From assembly GCA_037179335.1 (NCBI GenBank), contig JAKZHN010000002.1, positions 62,001 through 126,000 of the forward strand: DNA of 64,000 bases, read 5' to 3'. The stretch comes from Cyclaneusma minus. Taxonomy: Eukaryota > Ascomycota > Leotiomycetes > Marthamycetales > Marthamycetaceae. Under the pieces are notes generated by a model that did no database searches, was not told where the DNA came from, and saw only the letters and a program-made list of their open reading frames with translations. The translations under genes were made by a program, and so were the position numbers. Within the stretch, counting starts at the first letter, position 1. Each line of letters begins with the position of its first letter. This document shows positions 46,020 through 56,097 of the stretch, in pieces.

Positions 46020-46724
46020 ATGTTAACCTCAAAACCCCATCTCCGCACTCGCCGCCCGTCCCCAACAACTGTCGAGTACACCGTCTCAACCCGGCCCTCG
46101 CCCACCAGCGTGCCCCTGCAGCTACTACCCGCCTTGACCTTCATCCTCCGTCTTCTCCTTACCACCAGCACCCTCCTTCTCGTCTACTCAAAATGGCTCA
46201 TCTTCTTGCCTGACACGCTCCCCGCCCCAAACCCCAACAACAACATCCCTCCCTTCTTCAGCAACGACTTCATCTGGTACACCCTCATCTGTCTCCACAC
46301 CTCCACCCCGGGCTACCTCTTCGAATGCCTGGCTGACAGCATTCCCCTCCTCTTACTCATCCCACTCTGTGTCCTCTTCCTCTACCTCTCCGTCCTCCGC
46401 ATCCACACCACCGAGTCCCTCCTCGTGCTCCGCGGCCTCGGCATCCAAACCTCCACCACATCTGGCACTTATCTCGCAAGCGCCGCAACTCGTTTCATCC
46501 CGGCTGAGAAAATCCAGGATGTGTTTATCAACGAGGCTTTTAGAGGGTTTGAGGTACGCTACTATCTGATTGTGGTTGTCGAGGGAGAAGAGGAGGTTGT
46601 TGTCGTGTTTCCGAAGCTACTACCAAGGCTGAAGATTGTGGAGAAGGTGTGGAGGGGTGCTAGAGGGTGTTTGTATGATGGGGAGAAGAGGAAGGGAGGG
46701 GAGAGGGATGGGAAGGAGGGATAG
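46020..46724 (+). CDS. GPI15: Gpi15 / PIG-H subunit of GPI-GlcNAc transferase, 234 aa
   Basis: Subunit of the ER-membrane complex that transfers GlcNAc to phosphatidylinositol, the first step of GPI-anchor synthesis. Single exon. Two hydrophobic segments (about residues 34-60 and 108-128: LQLLPALTFILRLLLTTSTL and PLLLLIPLCVLFLYLSVL) form the hairpin typical of PIG-H. The PIG-H domain follows: ESLLVLRGLGIQTST, RFIPAEKIQDVFINEAFRGF, YYLIVVVEGEEEVVVVFPKL and LPRLKIVEKVWRGARGCLY. Length fits fungal Gpi15 proteins. The tail is a short Lys/Gly/Glu run. Confidence 0.92.
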   Translation: MLTSKPHLRTRRPSPTTVEYTVSTRPSPTSVPLQLLPALTFILRLLLTTSTLLLVYSKWLIFLPDTLPAPNPNNNIPPFFSNDFIWYTLICLHTSTPGYLFECLADSIPLLLLIPLCVLFLYLSVLRIHTTESLLVLRGLGIQTSTTSGTYLASAATRFIPAEKIQDVFINEAFRGFEVRYYLIVVVEGEEEVVVVFPKLLPRLKIVEKVWRGARGCLYDGEKRKGGERDGKEG

Positions 46725-47226
46725 TCATGAAGAACTTCGTTGTACGCAGATTCAGATGATCTAGGCTCCTGGAAAAAGGGAGACCGAGAATAGGGCATGG
46801 ACAGGCGATTTGCTTTGTGGCTCTCTTAATTGATACTTGGCCAGGCGAGGAAAGTATTTGGCCTAGGTCCAACATCCATCAATTTGCTCCTGGAAGAGAA
46901 GAGCCTCCCCTGGGTAGTCCTGCAACCTTCGGATTTATCGAGCCGACGGTATATCAAATTAGCTTTGATATGTAAGGTAGGTTACGATACTAGATACATC
47001 AATGCGTGAAAAGCTGACGTATTGATGAAAGGTATGGTATATCTCCCAGCGCCATCCGCAATGCATTACCCCTTTCTGGTATTGATTCCATGACCCCAAT
47101 CCAAAACATCCGGAACCCCGGCGCCGGGCACCAGCCGCTTCTAGGTCCCAAACTGTTCTTCCTCGCCAAACGATGGTCCGGCTGAGATGGATTATGCATT
47201 AGATTTATATGCTAAAACTCTTAATA
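46725..47226. other. Convergent 3' flanks of GPI15 and CDD1
   Basis: 502 bases between converging genes, AT-rich around 46930-47020. No supported gene. Confidence 0.4.
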
Positions 47227-48177
47227 TTACCTGCCTCCTGGCAAAGCCTCTGGCCCAAAGGACATTGGCAAAAGCTATACGCACATTAGCTTCCGTCCAA
47301 TAGAGAGCTTTGAGCGGCCAAACTTAGCCTTTTAAAGGCTCGTAGAGCCCTGCAGAGCTCGGATTATGAAGGGGGTGATGGGGGTGATGGGGGTAATGGG
47401 GGTAATGGGGGTGATTGGGGTGATTGGGGTGATTGGGGTGATTGGAAAAAGGGAAATATACCTCGCCCAGCTCACAGACGACGAAATTGCCGTCTTTGTC
47501 GAACATAAAAATTGGCATGTTGAGCTCGCAGAACTCGCGGATACTGTGGAAAGAGTAAGAAAGGGTATAGATTAGCATGTTTTTTTTTCGTCGAATTTTC
47601 TTGATAGACTTGGGCTTCTGGTTTTTGGGACCCACGAGGGAACTAGGGGACAAGCTGGCGGGAGCTTTCGCGAAGCAGACTTGGAGAAGGGAAAGCCAAA
47701 CATCGAGTCCCTCAGGGTACCGAATTTGACCTTGACCAGGAAAAAAGGGACATACAATTGCCTACACATCCCACACGGACTCGCCGGCGGACTAATATCC
47801 GTACTCACTCCCAGCGCCTTAAACGGCCACTTCCTGGTCTTCGAGGACCTCTCCGTGCCCTCTTCTCCATTCTTCTCCCTATCTTCCTGTTCCTTCTGCA
47901 AGACCGCAGTAACAGCTTTCCCAAGCGCAACTCGCTCGGCGCATGTGCCGACAGGATAAGCGGCATTTTCAACATTGGCGCCGGTGATGATCTCGCCGGA
48001 ATGCGTGAGAATGGCGCAGCCGACGCGGAAGGAGGAGTAGGGACAGTAGGCGGTGGCTTTGGCGGAGGCGCTGGAGCTGGAGAGGAGCGAGAATTGGGCG
48101 GGGGATAGAGAGTGGGAAGTGAGGAGGGTGGTGACGTGCGGATTGTCGGTGGGTGAGGTTACTGGTGGGGAAGTCAT
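47227..48177 (-). CDS. CDD1: Cytidine deaminase, 183 aa
   Basis: Zinc enzyme that deaminates cytidine and deoxycytidine to uridines in pyrimidine salvage. Minus-strand exons are 48177-47756, 47543-47462 and 47274-47227. Introns are 212 bases (gtatgt...cacag, phase 2) and 187 bases (gtatat...tatag, phase 0), long for this genome. Motifs: AYCPYSSFRVGCAI, the zinc/catalytic TCAERVALGKAV (Cys-Ala-Glu) and PCGMCRQ (PCxxC). The joins restore CGMCRQFIREFCELNMPIFM and ELGELLPMSFGPEALPGGR, the usual end of the family. The short insertion EKEDREKNGEEGTERSSK-like between motifs is fungal. Start at MTSPPVTSP; an earlier in-frame Met at 48261 is less likely. Confidence 0.93.
47371..47445. repeat. Minisatellite, 9-base unit x 8, inside a CDD1 intron
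   Basis: Eight consecutive 9-base units of the form gggggtgat, gggggtaat or tggggtgat plus a partial unit. The array makes up about 40% of the second CDD1 intron. On the transcribed strand it reads as ccccaatca/ccccatcac repeats close to the 5' splice site. Confidence 0.9.
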
Positions 48178-49219
48178 TTTTGGGGAACGGGCAAGAGAGC
48201 TGGAGGTGAGTGGGTGGTAGTGGAAGGTGGAAAAATCGGCAGAACAGAAATTTGAGGACACAATTGCAGATGGTTGTTAGGAATGGAGGTTGTGTTTGGC
48301 GGCGGGGATGAGGTTTTTGGATGTCGGAGCTTGCCGTGTTGGTGGGGGAGGGGCAAGAGATGACGACGGTTAACATGAAGCGTGCTGCCGGACGTTGGAA
48401 TTTAGAAGTTAAAAGATCAACTCTGGAAATATCTCAAAAATACTGTGGGAATTTCAGTTGTATTTTGTTGAAATGCGACTTATCGACATGTTGAAGTAAA
48501 ATTGACGTTACTACGGACAATAGACATTAGACAACTTAAAACGGTAAAACCCTAGGTAAGAAGCTGATTGTAAAACTTAAGTCTTAGCTCCTAAATTAAA
48601 GTAATAACTCCGAGTCTGTAGACTTGTCCAGCTCTACTTAGTACATTAAATAAGTCTATTACTCTAATTAACACTCAACTTCCAGTTCCCGGTGGTAATA
48701 AACAACTGTCAACAGTATTGTGTTTCGTAGTCGGGGGCAACCAACCAGACTAGGAGTCAAGGTTTGAACTGACTAGGAACTGTTAATGATTGAGTGCTGA
48801 GTTGTAGAGTCGCTTTAGCTTTATTTTTACCGGGCTTCTAGTTACCAGGTCGAGGTCTTTGGTCTGGTCACCAGGCAGTAGCATCCCGAATCTTAATTAT
48901 CGGTGTTAGGAACGATCTGAATTCAAGGCATCAGCCATCACGAGCATTTCGAATGCCCGAAGCAAGCGGAGGCGGGTATTTAGTGTCAAGGGATTGACAG
49001 ATTACCACAGTCCATCCTTTGCAAGCCCGAAGACTGCTAGAGTCTAGAGAAGAGGTTATGGGTCTATTCCAGAACGTATTTCGAGAACCAGGAGGTCAGT
49101 AAATTCCTTCTGGATAAGTACGTACGAGATTCTCCCAATTACCCCTGCCGTTATCCTAGGAATCAGTCCCGATGGCTTGATAACCCAGCATCCCATTTGG
49201 CTTCTGACCCAGCACTGTC
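48178..49219. other. Intergenic, 1 kb, AT-rich in part
   Basis: The CDD1 promoter occupies the first 200 bases. From about 48400 to 48700 the sequence is distinctly AT-rich with many taa/tta words. It marks the passage from the housekeeping region to the sparser region to its right. No gene is supported. Confidence 0.4.
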
Positions 49220-50844
49220 CTAGATGGGAATAGTAAAAGGGTTCATGACACTTGCACCTCCATCCACAACCATGTTGGAGCCAGTAATATAGCTGCTGAA
49301 CCCACTGGCTAAGAATCCCGCAACTCTTGCAACCTCCTGCGGCAGACCCGACCGTTCGATACCAATGGTCTTCGTTTGAACTTCCTTCGTCTGCAGGCTA
49401 GCAGGAGGAAATTGGGCGTTCATGCCGCGCATGTCGATCTAGAATCACAGTCAGTGATAGGAAGCTGACTCGGAGAATAGGGGCATGTACTCCTTGGAGA
49501 TCAACTCCCACGTCAATTTGACCCGGCGAAATGCAATTTATTCGAACGCCGGTACCTGAATGAATGGTTAGGAATGACGCGAGCGCACCAGCTACGTTGA
49601 TACGGACCTTTCAGAACAGCCACCCCAGCTCTTACCACGCCCAGGGCTGCATGTGATGCCATGGTAAAGCAAGGACCCCAACATCCTGTCATCTCTGGTA
49701 AGCTGCGGCTCGAAAAATGTAGCCAAGATCGTGTTAGCAGGATCCAGTCTGCATGCATGCGAGATTGCCGACAGTAGACCGTGCAGAGCGAAGTAAATTG
49801 GTAGCAAAACTCCACGTACCACCATAAGTGCTTGCAACCGAGCTGACCACAATGATGCTACCATACTTCTGATCTTTGGGTGCAGAATTTGGGTATGCTT
49901 GCTTCGGCGTCGTCTTGCCCACTAATGCACAAATTAGCAGAAGTTCCGTTACTATGGTCTTGCTCAAGCCCCTAAAGCGTCGAATACCAGCACGGTCCTC
50001 GAGAGTCAGGCCATCCTGGAGACCTGTCACTTGCCCCTAACACAAAGGCCGAGATAGGAGCTTCTTCGACGTACTCGCTGGCGGCGCATATTTCAAGGCA
50101 AAGAAGGGGGCCATGGAATTCGCTTCAAAGCATCTCTGCAGATCCGCCGGGCCCGTTGCATCAATGGAAGAAGGCCCCAGAAGGCCCGACGAGCAGACCC
50201 AGATGTCCAGTCTGCCCCACGAGTTGAGCACATCATCGATCAGGCCCAGTGTCTCTTCTTCCTTGGCGACATTGAAGGGGTAGCCGATGACTTTTGTGTT
50301 GGGAAAGTCCTTGGCAACCTGGCTTATGAGAGTATCATAGCTCGAGCCAGTCCCATTCATGTCGCAGGCTGCAGGCAATCAGAATCAACAGTTCATTTTG
50401 TTTCTGCCAAGTAGCAAAACATGTCATACACACCGTATATACAAGCGGCGCCGTGAGCTTCAAGTCGCAACTCGCAAGTCAGCGCGTTACACCAAAAAAA
50501 GATCGTGATATGCTGGAAACATCTGAGCTGCACAGGTCGTGTTACATCAAAGAGAGTTGGCAGGAGAAACAGATGAGCATGTGAACGTGTCTGGGAACTT
50601 GGGCCACCGTGCTCTTTTCAATACTTGATACACCGCTACATCTGGCGCCAACGGCATGGGACTCACCAGCTAACTCTTGGACAATGGAATGGCCCACCGC
50701 TTGCTGCGCGCCTGTAACGATACAGACGAAGCCATACTAGACGTGTATCGTCAGTCCTCTGCCAGACGTATAGAAGTAAAGTGTACTCGCCAGCTTTCCA
50801 TCCGCTCGATAGGGGCTAAAATGTTCTGTATCCATAGCTGACAT
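49220..50844 (-). CDS. Short-chain dehydrogenase/reductase family protein, 301 aa, catalytic residues replaced
   Basis: SDR-family Rossmann protein. Minus-strand exons are 50844-50791, 50736-50667, 50457-50434, 50368-50075, 49921-49820, 49685-49608, 49555-49491 and 49438-49220. All seven introns keep frame; intron 1 has a GC donor (gcgagt) and the others are GT-AG. A cofactor motif TGAQQAVGHS is seen near the N-terminus (the middle Gly of TGxxxGxG is Ala). Further motifs are FNVAKEEETLGLIDDVLNSW, GSIIVVSSVASTYG and GVRINCISPGQIDVGVDL, then the C-terminal SGFSSYITGSNMVVDGGASV. The position of the catalytic Tyr-x-x-x-Lys reads FTMASHAAL, so Tyr is Phe and Lys is Ser. It may therefore not act as an ordinary oxidoreductase. 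The substrate is unknown. Next upstream on the same strand is an MFS transporter. Confidence 0.8.
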
Positions 50845-51511
50845 TCCAAAGTGTTCGCTACTGGAGGACGCAGAGAATCAAAGTGAGATGGCAAAGGGGG
50901 AAGATAGACGAAGGAAAGACGGTGGAAAGCAACAAGAAGGAAACTCTTCGTAGACTTAGAGTGAGGTATTGCGGGGCAATGGCAATACATCATCATACCG
51001 AGGTCTACGTATCAGTATGCGAGGATATGCAATCCCCTGATACAGCCAATGGAGACAGGCTCAACGAGCAGCGGAGTTGTTCTTTTTCCCCGGAGGCGAC
51101 GGCTTGTGGACCATGGCCGAAGGGTTGGCATGAAAAACATGTTTTGGAGGTGTCGAGAAGCGAGATCTTGCATCTATATCTCCGCGCTACGAGGAGAACT
51201 GATAAGCTCCCCGCTAAGGGCCTATCGAGCGCCCACTTCAAAGCACATTAATGTATGAGGTTCACGCAGCGAAGCAGCCTCTTGGTTTGCGTACTTTAAT
51301 GTGTGCTCCAAGGCCATGGGAATCAAATCAAGCGGCACGTAACATACATATGTCGGAATTAAATTTATAAAAGCAAGTTTGCAGGACCTGGTCGGTCTTT
51401 CAAAGTCCGCGATTCGTATGGCACGCCGCACGTGACTCGGCCGCTTCGCCAAGAAATCCAAATTTACAGCTCCGTCGTCACCTCCCACCCTCCCTATGTG
51501 TCCACCATCAT
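50845..51511. other. Intergenic between SDR and MFS genes
   Basis: 667 bases between the SDR start and the MFS stop, both on the minus strand. The SDR promoter must be here. The short open frames do not resemble known proteins. Confidence 0.4.
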
Positions 51512-53412
51512 TCAAATCTTGACCTTCCATTTCCACGAGTAGCCCAAACACGCCCACCGGCAACAAATGCAGCTCACCAAGGAGAGTGCCAGGATGGCGA
51601 TCAAGAAAACTATCAACGCTCTATCCCCCAGCTGTTCTTGCAGCTCCCCTCCAATCGGGATGCATACCAGCGTCCTGCAAAAGGGGCACGGTCAGCCAAG
51701 CTGGGCAGCCACCGGGGGTCGGAACCTCTTCCCGCAGAATGAGCAGAAAGAACAGCACGACTTACGCGAGACTGACGACGCTATAGCATGTTCCTAGCCA
51801 TCTACCATAGTTGCTGGCCTCACAGATCTGCCCAACGCACGCTGCGCTTAGACTCACGAAGCTGCCGGTGCCAAAACCGTAAAGCACCGAAAATATGTAC
51901 AAGGCAACAACAGACCTATCGCCGAAGGGGAGCCAGATGATGATCATGCTGGCCAAGGTGAAGACAGTCATGAATAGAAGCGTGTTGAAGCGGCCACAGC
52001 CGTCTGACAGGTGGGCCGGGATCACTCGACCTAGACTTGATCCTCTACGCAAGCGTCAGCCATGAAACAAAACAAATATTGGAGGTTTCGAGGGAGAGCT
52101 GAACATACGCATTCATGCTGGTGATGAGGTAGAATCCCGCAGTTGATCCATACCCCGAATCTAGGGCATATGTTGGTAGGAGACCGAGGACGGTGAAGAG
52201 GACGACCTCGAATCCTATTGGACCAATCGCACCACGGTGTCAGCGTTTCGCCTTTCAAGTCTTAACATGGATGTTGGGCCCAAAAGCTTCACCACGGACA
52301 AAGCCAATTACCGACTTGGCACAGTTCCGGGGCATACGCCAACACGCCGAGGAGTTGAGACGCAGAGCCAAAGGTCCAATCACTTGACCTTGCCCAGCTG
52401 GGTTCCACATTGAAGGATCCAGAGCTTTTGCGGGATGCAACTCTACCCTTGCCTGCTAGTGACCGCCTCGTACGACAGTCTCCTGAGTCCTAACATCCGA
52501 TGGATACCCCGCCACATATCAACACCCAGACCAACCTCAGGAGACGAGCACTTCATCATCGCTGCTGCCCAAGCACCATCATCGCTGCCCAAGTGTGCTG
52601 GAGCCCGGCGCCAAGGGAGGCAGAAACTAAAAGATATGTGTCTCCAAACTTACCGAAAGTACCGGCGCAAAGGAGTGTGAACCTCGCATCGAGGAAGCAC
52701 GTGAGATCGATCTGGCTCCTAGCTGTCCCTGGCGGCAATCGACCTCTGATACAAAGATTACCAAGGATGACCAGAAAGAGCACAACGAACCCCAGGATTT
52801 GCATGGACCAAGTCCATCCGTACGTGGCGAAAGTACTCCTCAACACCAACGGGAACATGATACCGCCGAGACCACTTCCGGACAAGGCAATTCCCATAGC
52901 GGAACCTTTTCTTTCTCGAAACCAGTGGCTGATGACCCCAAGAGCCGCCGTGGTGATAGCCGCAGCACCGATGCCTCCAAGCACAAAGCAGAGCATAAAC
53001 TGCCAATACATCTCCGCATGAGCAATAGCAAACATGCAAACGACATATGCTAGGGAGCCACCACCCAGGATACCTCTAGGACCATATCGATCAAAGATGG
53101 CGCCGACTTGCGTGCCCAAGGCCAGCGATAAAAAGACGAAAACTGATGGGATCCACGCGATCTGCGAAATGGAGAAGTCCGATAGTTCCAGTACTCTTGG
53201 ATCAACCCTACGCTCGTCTGCAAGCCAAATGTGCACAGTAGCAGACAAAAAGACCCGAAGACGACGAGCCAAGCGCGCCGCCCTCCGTCAGGGAATGTCC
53301 CGGAATCGGATGCGGCACAGGAAGGATCTGAAATGCTCAGCTCTTCTTGTACGGTTGATGCCGTTGACGCGGGGGCAGTGGCGTCTGTGGCACCCGTCTT
53401 GTGATCGTCCAT
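51512..53412 (-). CDS. MFS monocarboxylate-type transporter, frame disturbed after TM1 (possible pseudogene)
   Basis: Major-facilitator protein of the fungal monocarboxylate-porter group (Mch-like). Start at 53412 (MDDHKTGATD), then GGRRAWLVVFGSFCLLLCTF (TM1). In the same frame comes TSVGLIQEYW, but the next conserved piece, ELSDFSISQIAWIPSVF, is in another frame. Either about 7-10 bases are lost, or a 50-base intron at 53162-53211 (gtaggg...cgcag) is removed, which restores frame but deletes both conserved pieces. Downstream exons end at 52654, then 52214-52109, 52044-51766 and 51674-51512. They encode SGSGLGGIMFPLVLRS, GFEVVLFTVLGLLPTYALDS, GSSLGRVIPAHLSDGCGRFN and a C-terminal TM (LIVFLIAILALSLVSCICC). 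The intron after 52654 is 439 bases, unusually long. With all introns removed the product is 418 aa. The substrate is unknown. Confidence 0.7.
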
Positions 53413-56097
53413 GGTAGCGAACTGTCTGTGATCTATCAGCAAGAGAGCGGGGAATCCGACAGACATGAAGATGAAGCCTCTTCTCACAATGACGTCTTGG
53501 GAAGGTCTGCTTGGAAGCCAAAGGTGGTGCCAAAGGCCGGGCCGAAGATGTCGAGGAAGTTCAAAAGTTGTCAGAGAAGAGTAAGTTGCGAGGTGTCCGT
53601 TGGGGAGGCAGAGGATACTTCTGGATATGATGGCAAGAATTCTACAAGCTCAAGACTAGTGGCAACTGATCAAATATATAGTTCTCGAAGGTTACGAGGT
53701 GACTTGCCCAGCGGTTTCAAGATCCCCCCTGGAAGGGTGTGAATGGAAGCTCCCCAAGTCATCAACAGCGCGTTAGAAGTCTTTGACATGCCAGTAGCAC
53801 GCCCTTTGGCGAGCAAGACAGGGATATCAAGTTCATCTCCGTCTCTACATGATATCATGACGCGGAAGTTTTCTAGCCTCCTTTGCTATCATGAGTGTTC
53901 CGTTGGTATTGACGGGCCGTCTTCAGTTGAGGCCGGCAGCTGAATGTGGCGATATGACCCGAAACCAGGATCAAGCCATCTTGGGGACGGCAGGACTGTC
54001 AAATAGCAGCAAGTGTTCGCTCTGTCAGATCCTACAAACGCTCCCGATCCTCCTGGCCCTATGCAATAGGGTTTTGGTTTGCTGGAGAGTCGTCATCTAT
54101 CGGGCCTACACTCAAAAGCACCTACCTTACTCAACACTATGATTGACACGCTTGTTTTGAAACGATGGCTTATCAGAAGTTTGTGATTCGTCTCTCATAC
54201 TGAACAATAGGTGCCTCCTCTCCCAATTCGCAAACATCTCCGTTTGGACCATCTTCCTTATCTGCGATCAGACCCAATAACCCCTTACAGGTGGAGCTTG
54301 GGTTTCTTAACAATGCTACCTATGCCGATGGTGGAGCTCTCGGCCCCAGAAAAGCCAAAGTTGCCTCGCAACAGCCGAGTCCTGCACTTAGAGAGGGCCT
54401 CCGATCCGGTCCAGACGGCCCGTAGCACAAGTCGGGCCTCTCTCTATGATTAGACACCCCCGTCGTCGCCCCTGTTGTTGGAAGCCGTGCCACGGTCCCG
54501 GATGGCCGATGTTCACTAAAGTCTCGGTAAGTGCCAAGCGCCTGCTGTATGTTACACAAGCCGCCGATTGCGGCATGTCGTTGAAGAGCCACCGCCACGG
54601 CTGCTGTGTTGACTCCCAATCGAGAGGCATGGTGGATCGCCGGGAATTCTGGCATTGACCCTGTCAGAAGGCACGACATAGGACAGAACGTTGCAAGTCC
54701 AATGCCCTGGCGTGATGGCACCGTCCCGAGGGTCTGGGTCAGTGGGTACCTGTCAACGGCAGATTTCTGTCATATTCATTCCATCCCCACACAACGTCGT
54801 CTGCGGAAAGTACGGTGTGCTATTCATGTTCCACCAACAGTCCAACAGCAATGGGCTGGGTAGCACGGTGGCTTGCCTGCAGCGCTGGAATAGCCGTTCA
54901 TGCGCGTCTGCATTGGGGCAAAAGGTCGAAAAGCCCTCGTCGTATTCTTCTGCTGTTTTCGAAAAACGTAATCAAATTGCTTCCCACATAAGAATAAGGA
55001 AGGGGATGACTGCCGGTTCCAGATCTTGCAGAGCCGCGCGAACTTGAGATAAGTCTCAGACCCATCATCGTGGGTTGATTCCTTTTTCTGCATGCGTTTG
55101 AGGCCCATCTCTCCTGTGCCCGTGATAATTGACAAGTCCACAACACTGTCGTGACTCGTGAAGCATGTGAGTGCGCAGGCGGTAATACACGCTGGCAGTG
55201 GATTAGGGCGCCGCATATACATATGTATGAGATAGCCTTCATGTTGAACTGACTGCATATGGCATATGCTGTCTCACAATCTCACTGCCGTTCGAGCTCC
55301 AATTTCGTTATGTCCTGGGGGACTATGTGGTGAAGCAGGACACCAGGAAAAAGACTTCGTGTATGAGACTGCCCACTAGATACTTATATAAGACCATATC
55401 CCTCTCGAGTGAGTTCGAAAGCTCTCCTTAGGGAACCCATCCCTCCTTGTTTTCCATTCCCTTAAGTTGCTTTTTGAAGCAAGAACGCTTCTCGCCATAC
55501 CAGTGACTTGAAGTGTTCTTCGCACCTCCACGACATTTTGAACAAATAGGACTGAGACAGCGGGCTTTGCTTGAGTCAGATGCGCTGAAACAAACCGTCA
55601 AACCGCAGGTGAGCGACATCCAGCGCAAATAATGAAACCCCGCAGACTAGATTGACCGCCGTCGCTGACATATTCGAGCTCTGGCAGGGATTCAAATTGA
55701 ACGGATTGGATGATTGACTTACTTACCTCCTTTACCTACCACCTCCTTCACCCCGCAATCGCTCGTGGACTTCCCGCCTCCCAGGTATATTAAGCGACGC
55801 CAATAACCGACGCTAAGAACCAAGCGATTTTGTTCCTTTCGCTTCACCGAAACCAGTTCTCTTATAATCTCCACTCGAGTCTCGAGTAACAGCTTAACTT
55901 CGACTCCTCCTCATCTCCGTGCTCGCAGACCCTTTGCTTTCAAACTCCAGGAGCCTCAATTCACTTTGTCCTTTGATCGTCCAACACTCTCAACCTCACC
56001 CAGAACCCTCAAGGGATAGTGCGCATATCGAAGTAAGTACCGCGCCATATCCTCCCAGTAGTCTCGACCTGACCACTTACTGACCAAAACTAGCATC
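53413..56097. other. Gene-poor stretch, 2.7 kb, with 5'UTR intron of the aminomutase gene at its end
   Basis: No gene is convincingly supported between 53413 and about 55700. Longer frames on the minus strand (54320-54721, 54824-55258) show no known motif. From about 55700 the sequence becomes pyrimidine-rich and looks like the aminomutase promoter and leader. A likely 61-base 5'UTR intron occupies 56033-56093 (gtaagt...ctgaccaaaactag), four bases before the ATG. Confidence 0.5.

Noticed and set aside
54320..54721. Minus-strand 133-codon frame in the gene-poor block
   Set aside because: Some stretches look protein-like, but all three minus frames are similarly open in this GC-balanced region and no family motif is seen.
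55428..55628. Minus-strand Cys-rich frame (LTCGLTVCF, ARCLSPICSKCRGG) as a possible zinc-finger gene
   Set aside because: Cys spacing fits neither Zn2Cys6 nor GATA fingers. No start context or convincing splice model extends it, and the first half reads as noncoding.
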